This document shows positions 1-11,945 of a DNA stretch of 64,000 nucleotides, piece after piece. Both the position numbers and the translations under genes were made by a program. The DNA lies in assembly GCA_037176845.1 (NCBI GenBank), contig JAYKXP010000037.1:62001-126000 (forward strand). The letters run 5' to 3'. The notes under the pieces were generated by a model. It did not search any database and was not told the DNA's origin. It worked only from the letters and a program-made list of their open reading frames with translations. The stretch comes from Paramarasmius palmivorus (Eukaryota; Basidiomycota; Agaricomycetes; Agaricales; Marasmiaceae). Within the stretch, counting starts at the first letter, position 1, and each line of letters starts with the position of its first letter.

Positions 1-1303
1 TCTAGGTGCAGAGCAGTTGATAATCGGGAAGTAAAGATTGCGCCCACGGCTCCTGGGAGACCTGTGATATCCAATGACAATCAGCATGGATGTAAAGAGG
101 GGAAAGTAAGACCACACATACCTGAGATGACAACAGCTAACAAAGCGAAACCCTCGTATCGACTGACGTATAAATCCAGGACAATTCCTGTCCCGCTGCT
201 GATTATCATCGCTCCGAACAACGGTGACCAGCCCTGTGATAGCAAAGGTCGAACATGTCGATTTTTGAGTGTCAAAATAAGACACGATACCCAGACTGCC
301 AGCAGCAGTCCAAGAACCAGAATCATGACAAGGGGTATCTCGAAAATGGAAGGGGTATGCATAAAGGGAACAAGGATTGTGGAAGTAACTCCGACGAGAC
401 AAAGAGTGACGAGGTCGCCCAAACAGGAAGCGACTGGTGGAGCAATGTTATCGGGGTCGAGGGAGAAATGTAAGCAGAGGAGGATCAATCCGCACATTAG
501 CGAACCAAGGAGAATGGAAGATAGCGAGGCGGAGAGGATGCATGTTGTGACGACAGTGAGGAACGCAGGCATGGTGAGTTTGCGTGATGTATCAGGCTTT
601 TTGTGAGGTAGTGGTCGTCGACGAAGGAGGATATCCTGAATGGCACGAACTGCCTGTTCCTGTCCCGGTGTCGCCTTAGGTAGAATAAATCCCAGAACGA
701 AAGCAACACCGGCAGCTACTAGACTGACTACGGCAGCTTGGACCTGTAGTAGAGCCAGATTTCCAAAGATAATCTTCCGCCTAACGCGCCTGTTGTCCAA
801 TTGACGGCTATTGGCAGCCGTCGCCAATCTTGCAGAGAGGTTCATCTCGAGGTTGCCCTTGAGATTTAGAATGACTGGAATAGTGATTATAAGCTGATCC
901 AGAACTTGCATGGGTCGCCACCGCGAGACTTGGTCAAGCAACTTCCCGGTGAAAAGAAGACCCAGGGTCGTGAAGAGCAGGGTCGGAGCACTCTACCATT
1001 GGCCATGAATCAGTAACCGGAAAGACCCAAAACCTGTGAACGCACCTCTATAACAATGCTCTTGACCTGCGGCCAGCGCTTTTGCGGTTGAGCTCTATGA
1101 CTCTGAGTACTGTCCCTTCGCGACCCTAGTAATGCTTCCTCGTCATCGTCCGCTTCTTCTTCAATGTCGTATGACCTGGCATTTCCGTTGAGTCGGGATG
1201 TTTCTTCCGAAGGACCATTTCCATGGTTGAGACCTGATAGTTCGATGTCTTCGCGCTCGTCTGCCTCTGAAGAGTCCCTCGAGGCAATTCTGCTGGCCTG
1301 CAT
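1..1303 (-). CDS. SLC41/MgtE-type divalent cation (Mg2+) transporter, 3' end cut by window
   Basis: Likely plasma- or organelle-membrane Mg2+/divalent cation transporter of the SLC41 (MgtE integral-membrane) family. Exons read on the minus strand are about 1303-1034, 992-122 and 61-1, with GT-AG introns of 41 and 60 nt; the C-terminus lies beyond base 1. The first ~90 residues are acidic and Ser-rich (a cytoplasmic tail with a DDDEEALLGSRR stretch). They are followed by a TLLFTTLGLLFTG helix and the family hallmark LNLKGNLEMNLSARLATAAN, then several hydrophobic segments with Gly/Pro breaks. The second MgtE-like repeat begins again at the edge (VISGLPGAVGAIFTSRLSTAL). Start is the only ATG before the acidic tail. 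Family assignment rests on the LKGNLEM/SARLATAAN signature; ion specificity is inferred from the family. Confidence 0.85.
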
Positions 1304-1773
1304 TTAAAATTAGTATGACCTCGACAGGCACATCGGTGTAAAGAGAGAACTAGAAAAGGAGAAATTTTCCCATCGCACAGCGTTTGGTGACCTAAGCGCC
1401 CAGCACCATATAGGGATCCGTGAGAAAAGTGGAACGCGTGACTTCAATCTGGACGTGACGCCTTTTACGGGTTTGCTTCTGACCACGACACGGTCATCTA
1501 CCTCAAATTCTCTAATTTATTCCCTCACTATATCTCTCTGATATCTGGAAAAGGGCGCACCTCTTGGAATTGACTACCTTTACCTGGACCCCGGCACTTT
1601 CTAGCGTGGTGGAATTATCAGAAACGACCCAGGGAAATTGCGGACGAAGCGGCTGTTAATAGATTTCAATCTATTCACTTCACCAAAATTCTTCTCGCCA
1701 TATCTTCACTAGCACTTGCTGAAACTTTCTGGGCTTCTTGGACTGGGGCACCTTGCTCATCAGCCACCAAAAG
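1304..1773. promoter_or_regulatory. Divergent intergenic region between the SLC41 transporter and ADA3
   Basis: About 470 bp separate the two start codons, which point away from each other, so this must hold both promoters. I see pyrimidine-rich stretches near 1500-1560 and 1680-1735 before the ADA3 start, typical of fungal 5' leaders, but no clear TATA box. Confidence 0.5.
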
Positions 1774-4658
1774 ATGCTCCAGAATTTCACACCAGTCCCG
1801 GCGCTTCGGTCTTCACTCCTTACTCAACCCCTCAATAAGGACCAAATTCCTCCTACAGAAGACCTCGAGTCTCTGCTGTCTGAGCTGAAAGCGCTCAAGC
1901 AACGGAGTACCGACCGGGCAAAGAAGGCGGAAGCAGATGTGAAGACCCTTGAAGAGAGTTACAGGCGGATGAAGGAGAGGGAGAGAGATAAGGGCAAAGG
2001 TCGCGAGAGGCTGGATGATTCACGAATCAGGGAGCGTGAAAGAGAAAAAGAGAGGAATAGGGAACGTCGAGGCTCAAGTGTTTCTGTCATGACGGATGGC
2101 GGTTCCTCAACAAGAAGAGCAGGAAGTAGTGTCAGCGGGCTCGGTGAAAGGGTAGAGAAGATAAAGAAGGAGAGAGATTGTGAGATTGATATCCTTTTAA
2201 TCCACTTTTTAGAAGCTCATCAACTGGAAGATACCCCGGATTCAACGAGCGCGATACGGCAACGACTTGCTCACAGTGGCTCGAGCGGACCATCTTCAGT
2301 CAAGGGATCCGTAGACCCCAGAGGGTGAGTAAGATATTCAGTTTCCTAATTCGCGATTAACTAAGCGTTTCATTTTACTTGTACCTTCAAATTTGCACTT
2401 GTTTTCTGGCGTATCTTTTGCTGCCATAGGTCCGAAGACAAGAAGAAAAAGAAGAAACGGAAGCGAGACGAGGGGAGCGACGGTGAAATAGGTATACTGT
2501 TCTCAGCTGTTCTTGGGTCGCATCACAGTGACCACTTTCTTCTATATAGAATCGCCCCTTGCTAAAGGCCTCAAGCCCAGTCTCTCGAATGCCAGCATAA
2601 ACGTATGTCGTTCTGACCCTTGTTTATGAATGCGTTGCTTACTCCATTAGTCTTCTCACTATCAGTCCATTTCCAACTCGCATTCATCGAGTTCGCATAT
2701 GCACAAGACGTCCATCGGGTCAAATAAAGCACATACCGGAAGCGGCCTTGTAGGAGGAGCTAGCGGGACACCTTTCAAGGTAGCCTTTCCCTTCATGGAA
2801 ATTCTCGCGTTATTCAAACTCTTCAATAGGTCGTTGGACCCGATTTCACATTACCATCAACACTATCAACACCCTTACTACCAACCCGTCCACAACCTGC
2901 ACCAATACAATTACATTACACAGCATCATTGGCCTCAACAGCCTCTACATCGACTGATCCGTCAACGTCCACCGAACAGCAACCTTCCACCTCCACCGCA
3001 CCACCTTCGCAAATTAGCGAGCCATCAACCTCAACCTTTCCTCCACGACATCCTCAATTACCTGATAATCCGCCGACCCTTCATGGACAAGTTTCTTCGC
3101 ATCCTGCGCATCCATTACATTCGCTTGATGTTCATGACGATTTTAGCAAATTAAAGGTACCTGGACAAGTTCTAGTAAACACCTTTTATACAAGCGTCGA
3201 ACCTTGGATACGGAATGTCAAGGAAGAAGATGTGGGCTTCTTAGAATGGGAAGACGATGTGGTTGAGCCCTTTGTCATGCCCAAGCTGGGGAGATGGTAT
3301 GAAAGTGTTTGGGAAGAGCTGGATAGTGGGGTGGTTCAAGGTATGCGTTGGCCATGTATCGCTATCTTTGATCACTTTACTAATGTCTTATTGTAGCCGG
3401 TGCAGACGGCAAAGGCGCAGAGGAGAAGAATGTGGATTCGCATAACACGAGTTTTGCAGCTCCCGAGCCACAGTGGGATCCGTCCACGCTGAAAGAGGAA
3501 GACTTGGTGCACGAGGGCAGAGGACACGGGCCTTTGACAGAGAGGTTAATATCTGCTTTGATGCCGATCGAAGGTGCAATGAACAGCTGGAAAGGTCAGG
3601 CATGGAGCGTTGAACAGTACGAACTAGTCTGATATTTTTAGCGCAGGTGTCAAAGCTGCTGAAGACGCTATGGAAGGTAGACCTGGAGGAAGTGGCGCCG
3701 CAGCATCGAAAAGAGAAAGAGTGGTCAGTGTAGCAGACCTGGAGACCAGAATCCGGGATACCATGCGAGCGTATGGTCTGTTGGGCCCTCGAGCTCCAAA
3801 CGGTGAGGGGAACGGAGAGCAGGTAGTCGTGGCGGATGCGAATGGCATGGTATGCAATACATTGCTGGAGCTTGTTGCATTCGTTGATCTCTTCTCCCGC
3901 GATAGCCCGATTACACTGACAAGGTCGATGATCCTATTGCTACGGCCCTTCGCCACGCACAAGCAGAACTCCGCGTGGTCTCAGCAACAAACCGGGCACG
4001 AAGATTACGTTTAGCTGCCATTGCCAGAGATCGATTGGCGTATCAGGAATACCTCGACTTGCGAGACTCAATTGATAAGAATATCAATCTATGTTACGCC
4101 AAGTTACAGAAACGGGATTCTGGGACTACGAAGAACAAGAAGAAGAGTAAAAAGGATAAGGATAAAGAGAGGGGAGATTCGGTTGCGTTGAATGGTGTAT
4201 CGGCAAGTACATCGGGGACACCTGCCCCTGGTGCAAATGGCGATCCAGATTCGCAACCGCCTCCGTGTCCCGCTGCTCTCGGGCTGGGACCTGACCCAGA
4301 TACCAATGAGCTAATGGTCACAGAGCAGCTTAAGCAGCTTGTGGAGACACGACGGCAATGGGTTGATACCGTGGGCGGTGTGTTTGACGCGAAAGAGAGA
4401 GAAAATCCTGGACGGATTTGGGGCATTCCACAAAAGAGTATCTACGAAGGTCTAGAGGATGAGGTTGAAGAGATTTTGAAGGAAAGGATGGGTTTAATAT
4501 CATCCAGCGGCAAAGAGGCCGATGGGGTGAACGGGCATGTCAACGGAGTCGCTCAGATGGAAGGAATCATTGAAGGCGGTCCATCTAAACAACATCGGAC
4601 GTTCGGCTCAAAAGGTAAGGGTAGGTTACCCAGGAGCGATGACATGGACATTGGGTAA
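1774..4658 (+). CDS. ADA3: Ada3/Ngg1, subunit of the SAGA/ADA histone acetyltransferase
   Basis: Nuclear adaptor subunit that couples Gcn5 to Ada2 in SAGA/ADA. Eight exons splice cleanly in frame: 1774-2324, 2430-2491, 2550-2602, 2666-2779, 2830-3340, 3397-3594, 3647-3849 and 3924-4658, giving about 808 residues, a usual length for fungal Ada3. The N-terminal half is charged and low complexity (Arg/Glu-rich coiled coil, Lys-rich NLS-like patch, Ser/Thr/Pro linker). Conserved blocks follow: DDFSKLKVPGQVLVNTFYT...EEDVGFLEWED, then GHGPLTERLISALMP, then the C-terminal Ada3 domain with DDPIATALRHAQAELRVVSA, RRLRLAAIARDRLAYQEYLD and a final NPGRIWGIP block. Start is the ATG at 1774. Identification rests on recalled Ada3 motif order; a different SAGA-associated protein is unlikely. 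Confidence 0.85.
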
Positions 4659-5339
4659 CATTATTATCTTGTCGCATGCAGTCCTTTCATTATTTCTAGC
4701 TTTCGCTTGTCGCTTTTGCTATTCTCTGGTGTAATTCTCCCGACATGGATTTTTGCTTCTTCCACTTGATCAGCTATCCCCATTGCATTTTTAAGCCTTG
4801 TCGTTTTACTAGTAGCATGATATGTAACTTATACCTCTGCGAAGTAGTATGGATTTCACACCTGTACACAAAGGCACGTGAAAAGATTGTCGCTTTCACC
4901 GCTACCACCATCAGCTGCCCCAACGTCTGCTCTTCAGCCGGCCCGTGCATCACTGCAACTAGTTTTCGAACTGTCAGAACACCCAGGATTGCCCGTAAAC
5001 GCGGAAAAATGTGGATACTTGAAACTTCCAGACACGAAATCATGCAATGGCAACCGGAAAATTGTAGAGGAGGTTGGTAAGATACTCGAGGTCACAGAGC
5101 CGTACGTACGCACTCACCTCTCCAGTCTCAATATCAATTGCCCATCTTCAAGAGACGTGTGGCCTGGGTAGCTGGATACAATGCAGCGAACTTGTCGGGG
5201 AGCACGAAACTGGTATTACATCGCTAAGGAACTGTGAAGACTCAACTTGAGCTCAGGGGGGTTTTGCATTAACAGCTACCCTCGACTACCACCCAAACCA
5301 TTTTCAGATTTTGTTTCGTCATTGATCCGAACGCAGTTG
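4659..5339. other. Intergenic, no gene recognised
   Basis: Nearly 700 bp between ADA3 and the first pectinesterase. Short open frames exist on both strands around 4745-5170, but none has a family motif, a consistent intron pattern or a partner exon that I can recognise. The right end serves as the pectinesterase promoter. Confidence 0.4.
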
Positions 5340-5346
5340 TATAAAA
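5340..5346 (+). promoter_or_regulatory. TATA box of pectin methylesterase 1
   Basis: TATAAAA lies 40-46 nt upstream of the pectinesterase ATG at 5386. The position matches other secreted-enzyme genes in this window, which keep a TATAAA-like box about 40-50 nt before the start codon. Confidence 0.6.
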
Positions 5347-5385
5347 GAAAGGCAGGTTCACGCGTTCACACCCCCATATCCCAAC

Positions 5386-6659
5386 ATGCTCGTGTCATTC
5401 TCCCTTTTATTGGTGTTCGTGCAAGCCGTGTTCGCTGCCTCTCGCACTGAACCTCCCTCTGGGTCTTTGGTCGTTCGTGCAGGAACAAGTAACTCAGGGG
5501 AGTATAGTTCTGTCCAGGCAGCTGTAGATGCTCTGCCCAACGACGGTTCTGAACAGTCTATCTTCATATACCCTGGAACATATACCGAGCAAGTTTATAT
5601 CGATCGCAGTGGTCCCGTTACGGTGAGAACTAAATTCCCAGACATTGAGTATTACAAACTAAATATAACTCCAGATCTACGGTTACACCGAAGATACATC
5701 TTCATACGAAGGAAATCAAGCAACCATTGCTTATAACCTAGGCGTTGATGATGCTGGTTCAAACGATGCGTCTGGAACTCTTCGGGTCCACAAAGACGAT
5801 TTCAGCATGTACAACGTGGATGTGAAGAACACTCGTGGAGCGGGCATCCAGGCTGGCGCACTTAGCGAATATGGTAGTCGTGCTGGGTTCTACGGTTGTG
5901 GATTCTATGGATATCAAGACACGCTCTATGCCAACGTCGGAACCCAAGTTTATCTTAAGGGCTACATCGAGGTGAGCATGGGGTTCAGTAATACACATCG
6001 ATTTCGGCTCATATGGCTACCTTCAGGGCAAGACAGATTTCATCTACGGCCGACGAGGCAGCGCGTACTTTGGCGGAAATACGATCGCTGTTTCTGGTCC
6101 AGGCTACGTCACTGCGTCTGGCCGTCAGTCCGATGATTCAGGAAGCTGTAAGTCTTGTGAAAGCGAGAAGGTTCACTTATGAATTTGTATGACACACACA
6201 GACGTCTTTGAGGGCAACACGATTATCCAAGCTTCAAATGCAGAATCTGGGACCAGCGGAGGCTACTACTTTGGCAGGCCTTGGGATGGTACGTGTTTCA
6301 TCCTTGTCAGCTATAGTCTACCGCTAAAATTGCTCTTTTGACACTCGTAGTCTATGCCAAGTAAGTTCTATTTTGACTATTATCATCCAATTTTTGACTC
6401 CGCGCACTCTAGGGTCATCTTCAAAAGCACCGAGCTCCAGGTTGCACCTCAGCCTGCCCTTTGGAGTCTATGGAATGGGGACTCTAGCAGCGTTTCCAAT
6501 GCCTTCCTTGCTGACTATCAGACATCAGGCACTGGGGCAAGCAGCCTCTCTCGCGCTAGCTTTGCAAAGCAGCTCAGCGACAGCGAGGCAAGTAGCTACT
6601 CGATATCGAGTGCTGTTGGTTCGGATTACGCGAATTGGGTGGATACTTCATACCTTTGA
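5386..6659 (+). CDS. Secreted pectin methylesterase (CE8), copy 1
   Basis: Extracellular pectinesterase that removes methyl groups from homogalacturonan. Six exons: 5386-5622, 5675-5971, 6027-6147, 6202-6288, 6351-6360 and 6413-6659, giving 332 residues; all splices keep frame. The fifth exon is a 10-nt microexon. A signal peptide covers residues 1-18 (hydrophobic core, VFA cleavage site). CE8 motifs appear in order: GTYTE (64-68), YQDTLY with catalytic Asp161, GKTDFIYG with catalytic Asp182, and GRPW with Arg244. The family usually has DFIFG, so Tyr replaces the second Phe. A paralogue faces it tail-to-tail 180 bp away. Upstream TATA box at 5340. Function confident; methylation-pattern specificity unknown. 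Confidence 0.93.
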
Positions 6660-6839
6660 CGAATAGTATTACCGTGATATCTTGCGTTGTTGTTGTGTAG
6701 TACTTGATATAATCGACCGATTTGTTCTGTGTCCCACCAAAACTACTTGCGCATTCGTTTCATCCCGGTGCCTACACGAGAGCCGAAGAAATGCACAATA
6801 TTTGTTTTCGTATCCAAAAGTGGCGATACGGTATACACT

Positions 6840-8115
6840 TTAAACAAGGTATGATGTATCAACCCAGTTACCGTAGTCACTACCTACAGCACTCGAGATC
6901 GAGTAGCTGTTCGACTCGCTATCGCTCAACTGTCTGGCAAAGCTAGCACGAGACAATCCACTCGCGCCGGATCCGGTTGTCTTGTAATCGGCAAGGAGTG
7001 CGTGCGAGACACTGTTGGAGTCTCCATTCCAGAGAGTCCAGAGAGCCTTGTTGGGAGAGACGTTAAGAACAGTGTTCTTGAAAATAACTCTGGTTAAGGG
7101 AGTAAGTCATGTGCTGATATTGCTTATGCTAATGGAGCTTACTTGGCGTAAACTAAGTGAAAGGATTTAGAGTCAACATCCGAAAAGAAGCAGGGAAGAC
7201 ATAGCACATACCATCCCATGGTCGACCGAGGTAGTACCCACCGCTAGTACCTGATTCTGCACCTGATGCTTGAACGACCGTGTTTTGGTTAAAGACATCT
7301 GAAAAGAAGCGCTTGAGCAAGGGTATTTCAAATTCCAACAAGGTACGTACAGCTTCCACTGTCGTCAGACTGTCTTCCAGAAGCAGTGATATAGCCTGGA
7401 CCAGAGACGGCGATTGTGTTTCCTCCGAAGTATGCGCGGCCTTGTCGCCCATAGATGAAGTCGGTCTTGCCCTATGACAGTATGGATAAGTCTGCTGAAG
7501 TTGCGGAGTAGCAGCGACTTCGTACCTGGATGTAACCTTTGAGGTATACCTGAGTTCCCTGGTTGGCGTAGACAGTGTCTTGGTAGCCGTAGAATGCACA
7601 TGCGTAGAATCCGACACGGTTGCCGTACTGGCTAACAGCACCGGCTTGGGTGCCAGCTCCTCTCGTGTTCTTCAAGTTCACGTTGTACAGTTTGAAGTCA
7701 TCCTTGTGAACTCGAAGCGTGCCAGTTTCGTCATTCGATGCAGAATTATCGCGTCCCTTGTTGAATTGGATAGTGACTTGGTTTTTGGTATACGTGGACG
7801 TGTCATCAGTGTACCCGTAGATCTGTAGATTATGGTAAAAGACATGTTCAGGAAGAATGTTGTGAGATACGTTACAGTCAGAGGGCCTGATCTTGTGATG
7901 TACACCTGCTCGGTGTATGTACCTGGGTAGATGAAGATGGACTTGGAAGAACCGTCGTTTGGCAGTGCGTTCACCGCAGCTTGAACTGTCTTGTACTCTC
8001 CTGAGTTGGAAGTTCCAGCACGGACAACCAAGGCTCCAGATGGAGGTGAGGTGCGTGATGCTGCGAGCACAGCTTGCACAAACGCGAAAATGACCGACAG
8101 AGAGACGAAAAGCAT
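6840..8115 (-). CDS. Secreted pectin methylesterase (CE8), copy 2
   Basis: Paralogue of the pectinesterase at 5386, on the opposite strand and convergent with it. Start is the ATG whose complement ends at 8115; an upstream in-frame reading exists but lacks the signal peptide at its front. A signal peptide (AFVQAVLAASR), GTYTE, YQDTVY, GKTDFIYG and a GRPWDG motif are present, so the catalytic set is complete. Intron positions match copy 1, including the 10-nt microexon, read here between a donor after GRPWD and the VIFKN exon. The C-terminus ends DTSYLV, one residue longer than copy 1. An AT-rich CATAAAAA box lies 44 nt upstream of the start. Likely secreted and active; probably the product of an inverted duplication. 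Confidence 0.92.
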
Positions 8116-8158
8116 CGTAGTCTGAGTTTGGTACGACGTGTAACCTATACAGCACCTG

Positions 8159-8166
8159 TTTTTATG
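8159..8166 (-). promoter_or_regulatory. TATA-like box of pectin methylesterase 2
   Basis: On the minus strand the sequence reads CATAAAAA about 44 nt before the ATG at 8115, the same spacing as the TATA box of copy 1. Confidence 0.45.
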
Positions 8167-8847
8167 AGACTTTCGGATCATTAACGGTGAAGAGAGGGCG
8201 CATTATTTGATGAAAAAAGGTGCTGAATGTTCAGGTGAGGAATCAGGTTGCTCTTCCGTTCGTCGCCGGCCCGCTCGAAGAAAGCCAACTGGCCGCCTGA
8301 AAAGGCTCTTGACGGAAAAAATACGGTCCTATTAGAGCATTTTTGGTGTTAATCGCGTAGGTTGAATGGCTTATCCATGGTAACGAGTTCAGGTACTGTA
8401 ATGGCGCGACGGTAAACGGAGTGAGCACATCGAGGTTTAAAATTATTCCACATGGAAGTTCAGACACTCACCAGGTCACCTCATCCTATATATTGAAGAC
8501 TTCCGCTCTCTCGCACATGTAGCGCCGTTCACTTTTCCGAGAAATATCAAGAGATTTGCAGGTTCCACTGTGTCATTTAGACTAACAGAGGTCATGGAGG
8601 TGTGGAGAAGAGTTGCAAGGGAACTCAGATCTGGGCGTCAAAGACTTAGGCCGCCGAACAATACCTTGGGCCGAGGCCTACGGGTCATCCTTGGCAGTGG
8701 GTGTTATGCATGACACTCTGGTAAGCCATTCTCAGTAGCCACTAGCTATACTCACGAGAAAAAAAAAGGAAAGAGACTCAAGATTTGGCTAAATCTGAAG
8801 CCAAATGGCACAATGTAGATAGGTTGGTGTTGGTAGCATTTCTTAGA
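8167..8847. other. Intergenic, no gene recognised
   Basis: About 680 bp between the second pectinesterase start and the tRNA gene. No open frame with recognisable features; an A-rich run at about 8758-8768 is the only low-complexity element noticed. Confidence 0.4.
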
Positions 8848-8929
8848 TCCGTTATGGTGTAGTGGCTAACATTATCGCCTCTCAACATCTGGTGCGCGAT
8901 AGCCCAGGGTTCGATTCCCTGTAACGGAA
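8848..8929 (+). tRNA. tRNA-Glu (anticodon CTC) with a 10-nt intron
   Basis: The acceptor stem pairs TCCGTTA with TAACGGA. The D-arm/A-box reads TGGTGTAGTGG and the T-arm/B-box GGTTCGATTCC. The anticodon stem is ATCGC/GCGAT around the loop CTCTCA...C, so the anticodon is CTC (Glu). A 10-nt insertion, ACATCTGGTG, sits immediately 3' of position 37, the canonical site of nuclear tRNA introns. A T-run follows at 8931. All arms were checked by eye. Confidence 0.93.
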
Positions 8930-8930
8930 G

Positions 8931-8940
8931 TTTTTTTTTT
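8931..8940 (+). terminator. RNA polymerase III terminator of tRNA-Glu
   Basis: A run of ten T residues starts two bases after the tRNA 3' end, the standard Pol III stop signal. Confidence 0.85.
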
Positions 8941-9163
8941 CTTCAGCCAACTCTTAATGAACATTCCACTTTTACGGTCGCTATGACTTGATCGTAACAT
9001 CCAGAAAGTGATATTACAGTCTCAAGGGTTCCCTTGGTAAGTGTCCGTGAGAGGAAGGTATAACGAGACTAGCATTGCAAATCGACAATCCAAAGCACTT
9101 ATAAAAATACACGTCAAATGATCCCAGATACAAAGCATAGATACATATAGATCCTTCTACAGG

Positions 9164-11945
9164 TTACTGCCCAAACTCGCCGGGTGCTAGCTGTGTGATA
9201 CCTTCTGCACAATCAAGCCACTCGAACCACTCACTCGCATGAAAGACTGCACGGCGGCGTGGCCATTGCTCCAATTCCACTGTTGATGACACAGGTGGAT
9301 GCGGATTTCGCGAAGGTTGGGGTGCCACCGTAGAAGTCATAAGTGAAACAGACACCCGGACGTCTGATGACGATTTTCTCGAAGGTAGAATTGGCCGAGA
9401 CCCTGCAGGGGCAACCAGTGTGGAGGCCGCCGCCGCCGCCGACAACGGAGAGGGATGGTATGTCGTTGAGGTGTGTGAGTAACCCGGTGTATGTGTATGT
9501 GATAGGCTCCTGGATGGTAAGATAGGACGCGTCGTAGGAGCACTAGAGGTAGCTGCCTGTTGTGCCGCGCTTCCCGGTATTGCTGAAGAGTTTGGTGCTG
9601 ATAGAGATCGCATGATTGGGGAACTCTCCAAGACATCCCTTTGACCACCGAGATTGCTCTTCACAGTCCAATAAGTGTTTTCCAACCTCAGGAGCTTGAC
9701 CATTGGGAAACCTTGCTCAACGATTTGAGCAGGGGACCGTAATGGAAAGTCCATCAAGCCGATATATATCAGAGTCGAGGGCATTCCAGTTCGTAATTGC
9801 TGAACCATCAGGTCAGAATTCGACAGAGCGCACAGTAAAGAAGATCATACTCACATTCAAGAATGCCAGCGGCTCCCTATCTGCTACCATGTTCCCACCA
9901 ATCGCATCGAACACAAGCGCTTTCACACTCCTAGGAACAAGCCAGCACCCCAAACCGGGCGCCAAATCCCTGGGCCACGAAATGGTCAAGGCTTTCAATT
10001 CTGTCAGCGTAGGCAATACGCCCCATACGCCCGAATCAAACCCAGTCAGTCGTTGTATAGTTTCAGTTCCTGAATTCGCTCCGCCTGTCGTACATGGCGC
10101 AGTCAGAGTCAGAGTCCTTAGTTCACGGCGATTACGGAGGAACTCGGCGATGGAAGGGAAGAGATCTCGGTCGTTTAGACGACGAGAAACGCCTCCGCCG
10201 ATTGTAAGTGCGAAATGCCGGAGGAACGGTAGTGCGGTTGGCATTGCACGGAAGTGTGTTGAAAGTGCGCAATCGACGAGAATTGTGAGGGAGAGACTCT
10301 CAATCTGCCTTCCGTGCGTGAGTATGTCGGGTAGAAGGTTGGGAACATTGGCGGGTACACAGCCGGTGAAAGATAGGTGGGTCAAATTCCGCAAGGCGAG
10401 AGCATCGGTAGGTGGGAAGCCACTAGAAGGTGTCTGCAATGACAATTTCCTGAGGTGAATGTTATTTTGAGAGATGAAGAGCGTTGTCGACGGCGCAGCC
10501 GTTGCGGGTGTTGCTGCGCCAGTTCCCGTTGAGGGGTTTGTCGGCGGAGCTGAACTCGCGGGAGAAGCATAGTTGGTCTCGTAAGAAAAGTGAGCTAAAC
10601 GTGAGAAGTTGAGGGAAGAAAGGTCTAGAGCCCCATCTAGAACTTTGAGGGAGAACCCGCGTAGTTTATGATGTGTAAACTCGAGGATGCGGATGAGGGA
10701 GAGTGCGCCCTCAATGGGCGCTGTGATATGAACGTTTTGGAGATTGATGAGTTTTGGGAGAGCATTTGACAAGACACCTAATATACCGGATCGTTAAATA
10801 AAGATGCAGGATGATATATTTAAACTACTCACCAATCTGGAACCCGATTGCCGCATCTCCGTCCATTCTGAACGAAAACACTCTCAAAGTCCGCACCATA
10901 GACGCAAAAACGGAATCAGTGATAATCCTCGCAAGGATATCAGCACTCCGCTGAGCGTGTCTTTCTCTGTCCAAGTCCCTTCCTGCCCATGAGTCTTCCT
11001 CTTCGTCGAGTGATAACGCGGAAAAGTGAAGATCCAACTGTCGAAATAACAGCTGACTGGCAACGCGGGACACCGGGTTTGGCACGAGGAGCAATGTTTT
11101 TAAATCCCTACGTGGGAGGAAAGTGGCGATCTCCCGCCATATCTCTGGAGAGAAACGACTTCTTGGAATGATGGGTGGTTGCGGGGCAAGAAGCTTGAGA
11201 CGACACGCAACGAGTGTGTGATAAGTAACACGGTCATGATATAGCTTTTCCTAGGCAACGCACCTTTTCAACATTGACAGAACGTTGATGTAGAAGCGCC
11301 TGTGCTTCTGGGTTGTCTGGGTCAGCGACCAGTGCTGCATGAAGGTCTATTCTCATTGTTCGTTGAGTTGGAAGGCGACGAGGATGGTGGTGGGAAGCAA
11401 ATACCTTCCTGTGCACCAAATAGAGAACCGGCGCTGAGTCTAGCCCTTGCTCGCAGTATACGAGCTTTTGCAGTGTTTTCCGGTGACAGCGTGGTCATTT
11501 GGAGGATAGACTGGATGGCGTTCTCGAATACAATTCTAGAGCGTCTACAAATAAACTGGTCAGTACACACGAGTCCTTCTCCGGCAGCGGCAGGGAAAAT
11601 GGATGGTAAAAAATTTGTAGTAAAAAAGTCTAGAGCGCGGACCTACCCTTCGTATGACAGGGTTTTCATGGCGTAGAGAAGGAGATCTGCTTTTTGATTG
11701 TCTGAAAGACATAAGGCCACGTCGCGGAGACTTGCATCGACGATGTTGGGGTTGAAGACGTTCATCGTGGTGGTCTCGGAAGGAAACGGTTCGTCGTCGC
11801 ACCAGCGGAAGCCATTTATTAGCTTTGCTGCCAACCGGTGCAGGGTCTAGCCTTGAGGTGAGAGATCGATGCCAGAGTATACCCGCCGGCAAACAATACG
11901 GCACCAGGTACTCCTGGATAAGATAAGATCGCTTGTTTCCATCAT
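9164..11945 (-). CDS. F-box protein with N-terminal TPR-like helices and LRR-like repeats
   Basis: Probable substrate receptor of an SCF ubiquitin ligase. Reading the minus strand, exons near 11834-11643, 11570-11400 and 11360-11260 encode helical, TPR-like sequence (ALCLSDNQKADLLLYAMKTL; ENTAKARILRARARLSAGSL; DLHAALVADPDNPEAQAL). The exon ending near 10825 holds the F-box (FSPEIWREIATFLPRRDLKTLLLV, about 11160-11080). A long exon, 10772-9820, has irregular Leu-rich repeats (LRKLSLQTP, LTHLSFTGC, IESLSLTIL, LRTLTLTAP). The C-terminal exon contains a Ser/Pro-rich linker and ends ITQLAPGEFGQ at 9164. The 5' end is uncertain: from an ATG at 11945 the frame is kept only with a very short intron before the THRLAAKL-like exon, so the true start may differ. 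Substrate unknown. Confidence 0.72.

Noticed and set aside
64..606. Plus-strand frame opposite the SLC41 gene
   Set aside because: Antisense of membrane-helix codons; the minus strand carries the conserved SLC41 motifs and in-frame splice sites.
6598..6611. ACTCGATATCGAGT palindrome near the end of pectinesterase 1
   Set aside because: Lies in codons for YSISS; the paralogue has a changed base in the centre, so it looks like codon chance rather than a site.
9703..10458. Plus-strand 251-codon frame opposite the F-box gene
   Set aside because: Arg/Ser-rich antisense of the LRR exon; no motif and it crosses the gene's intron.
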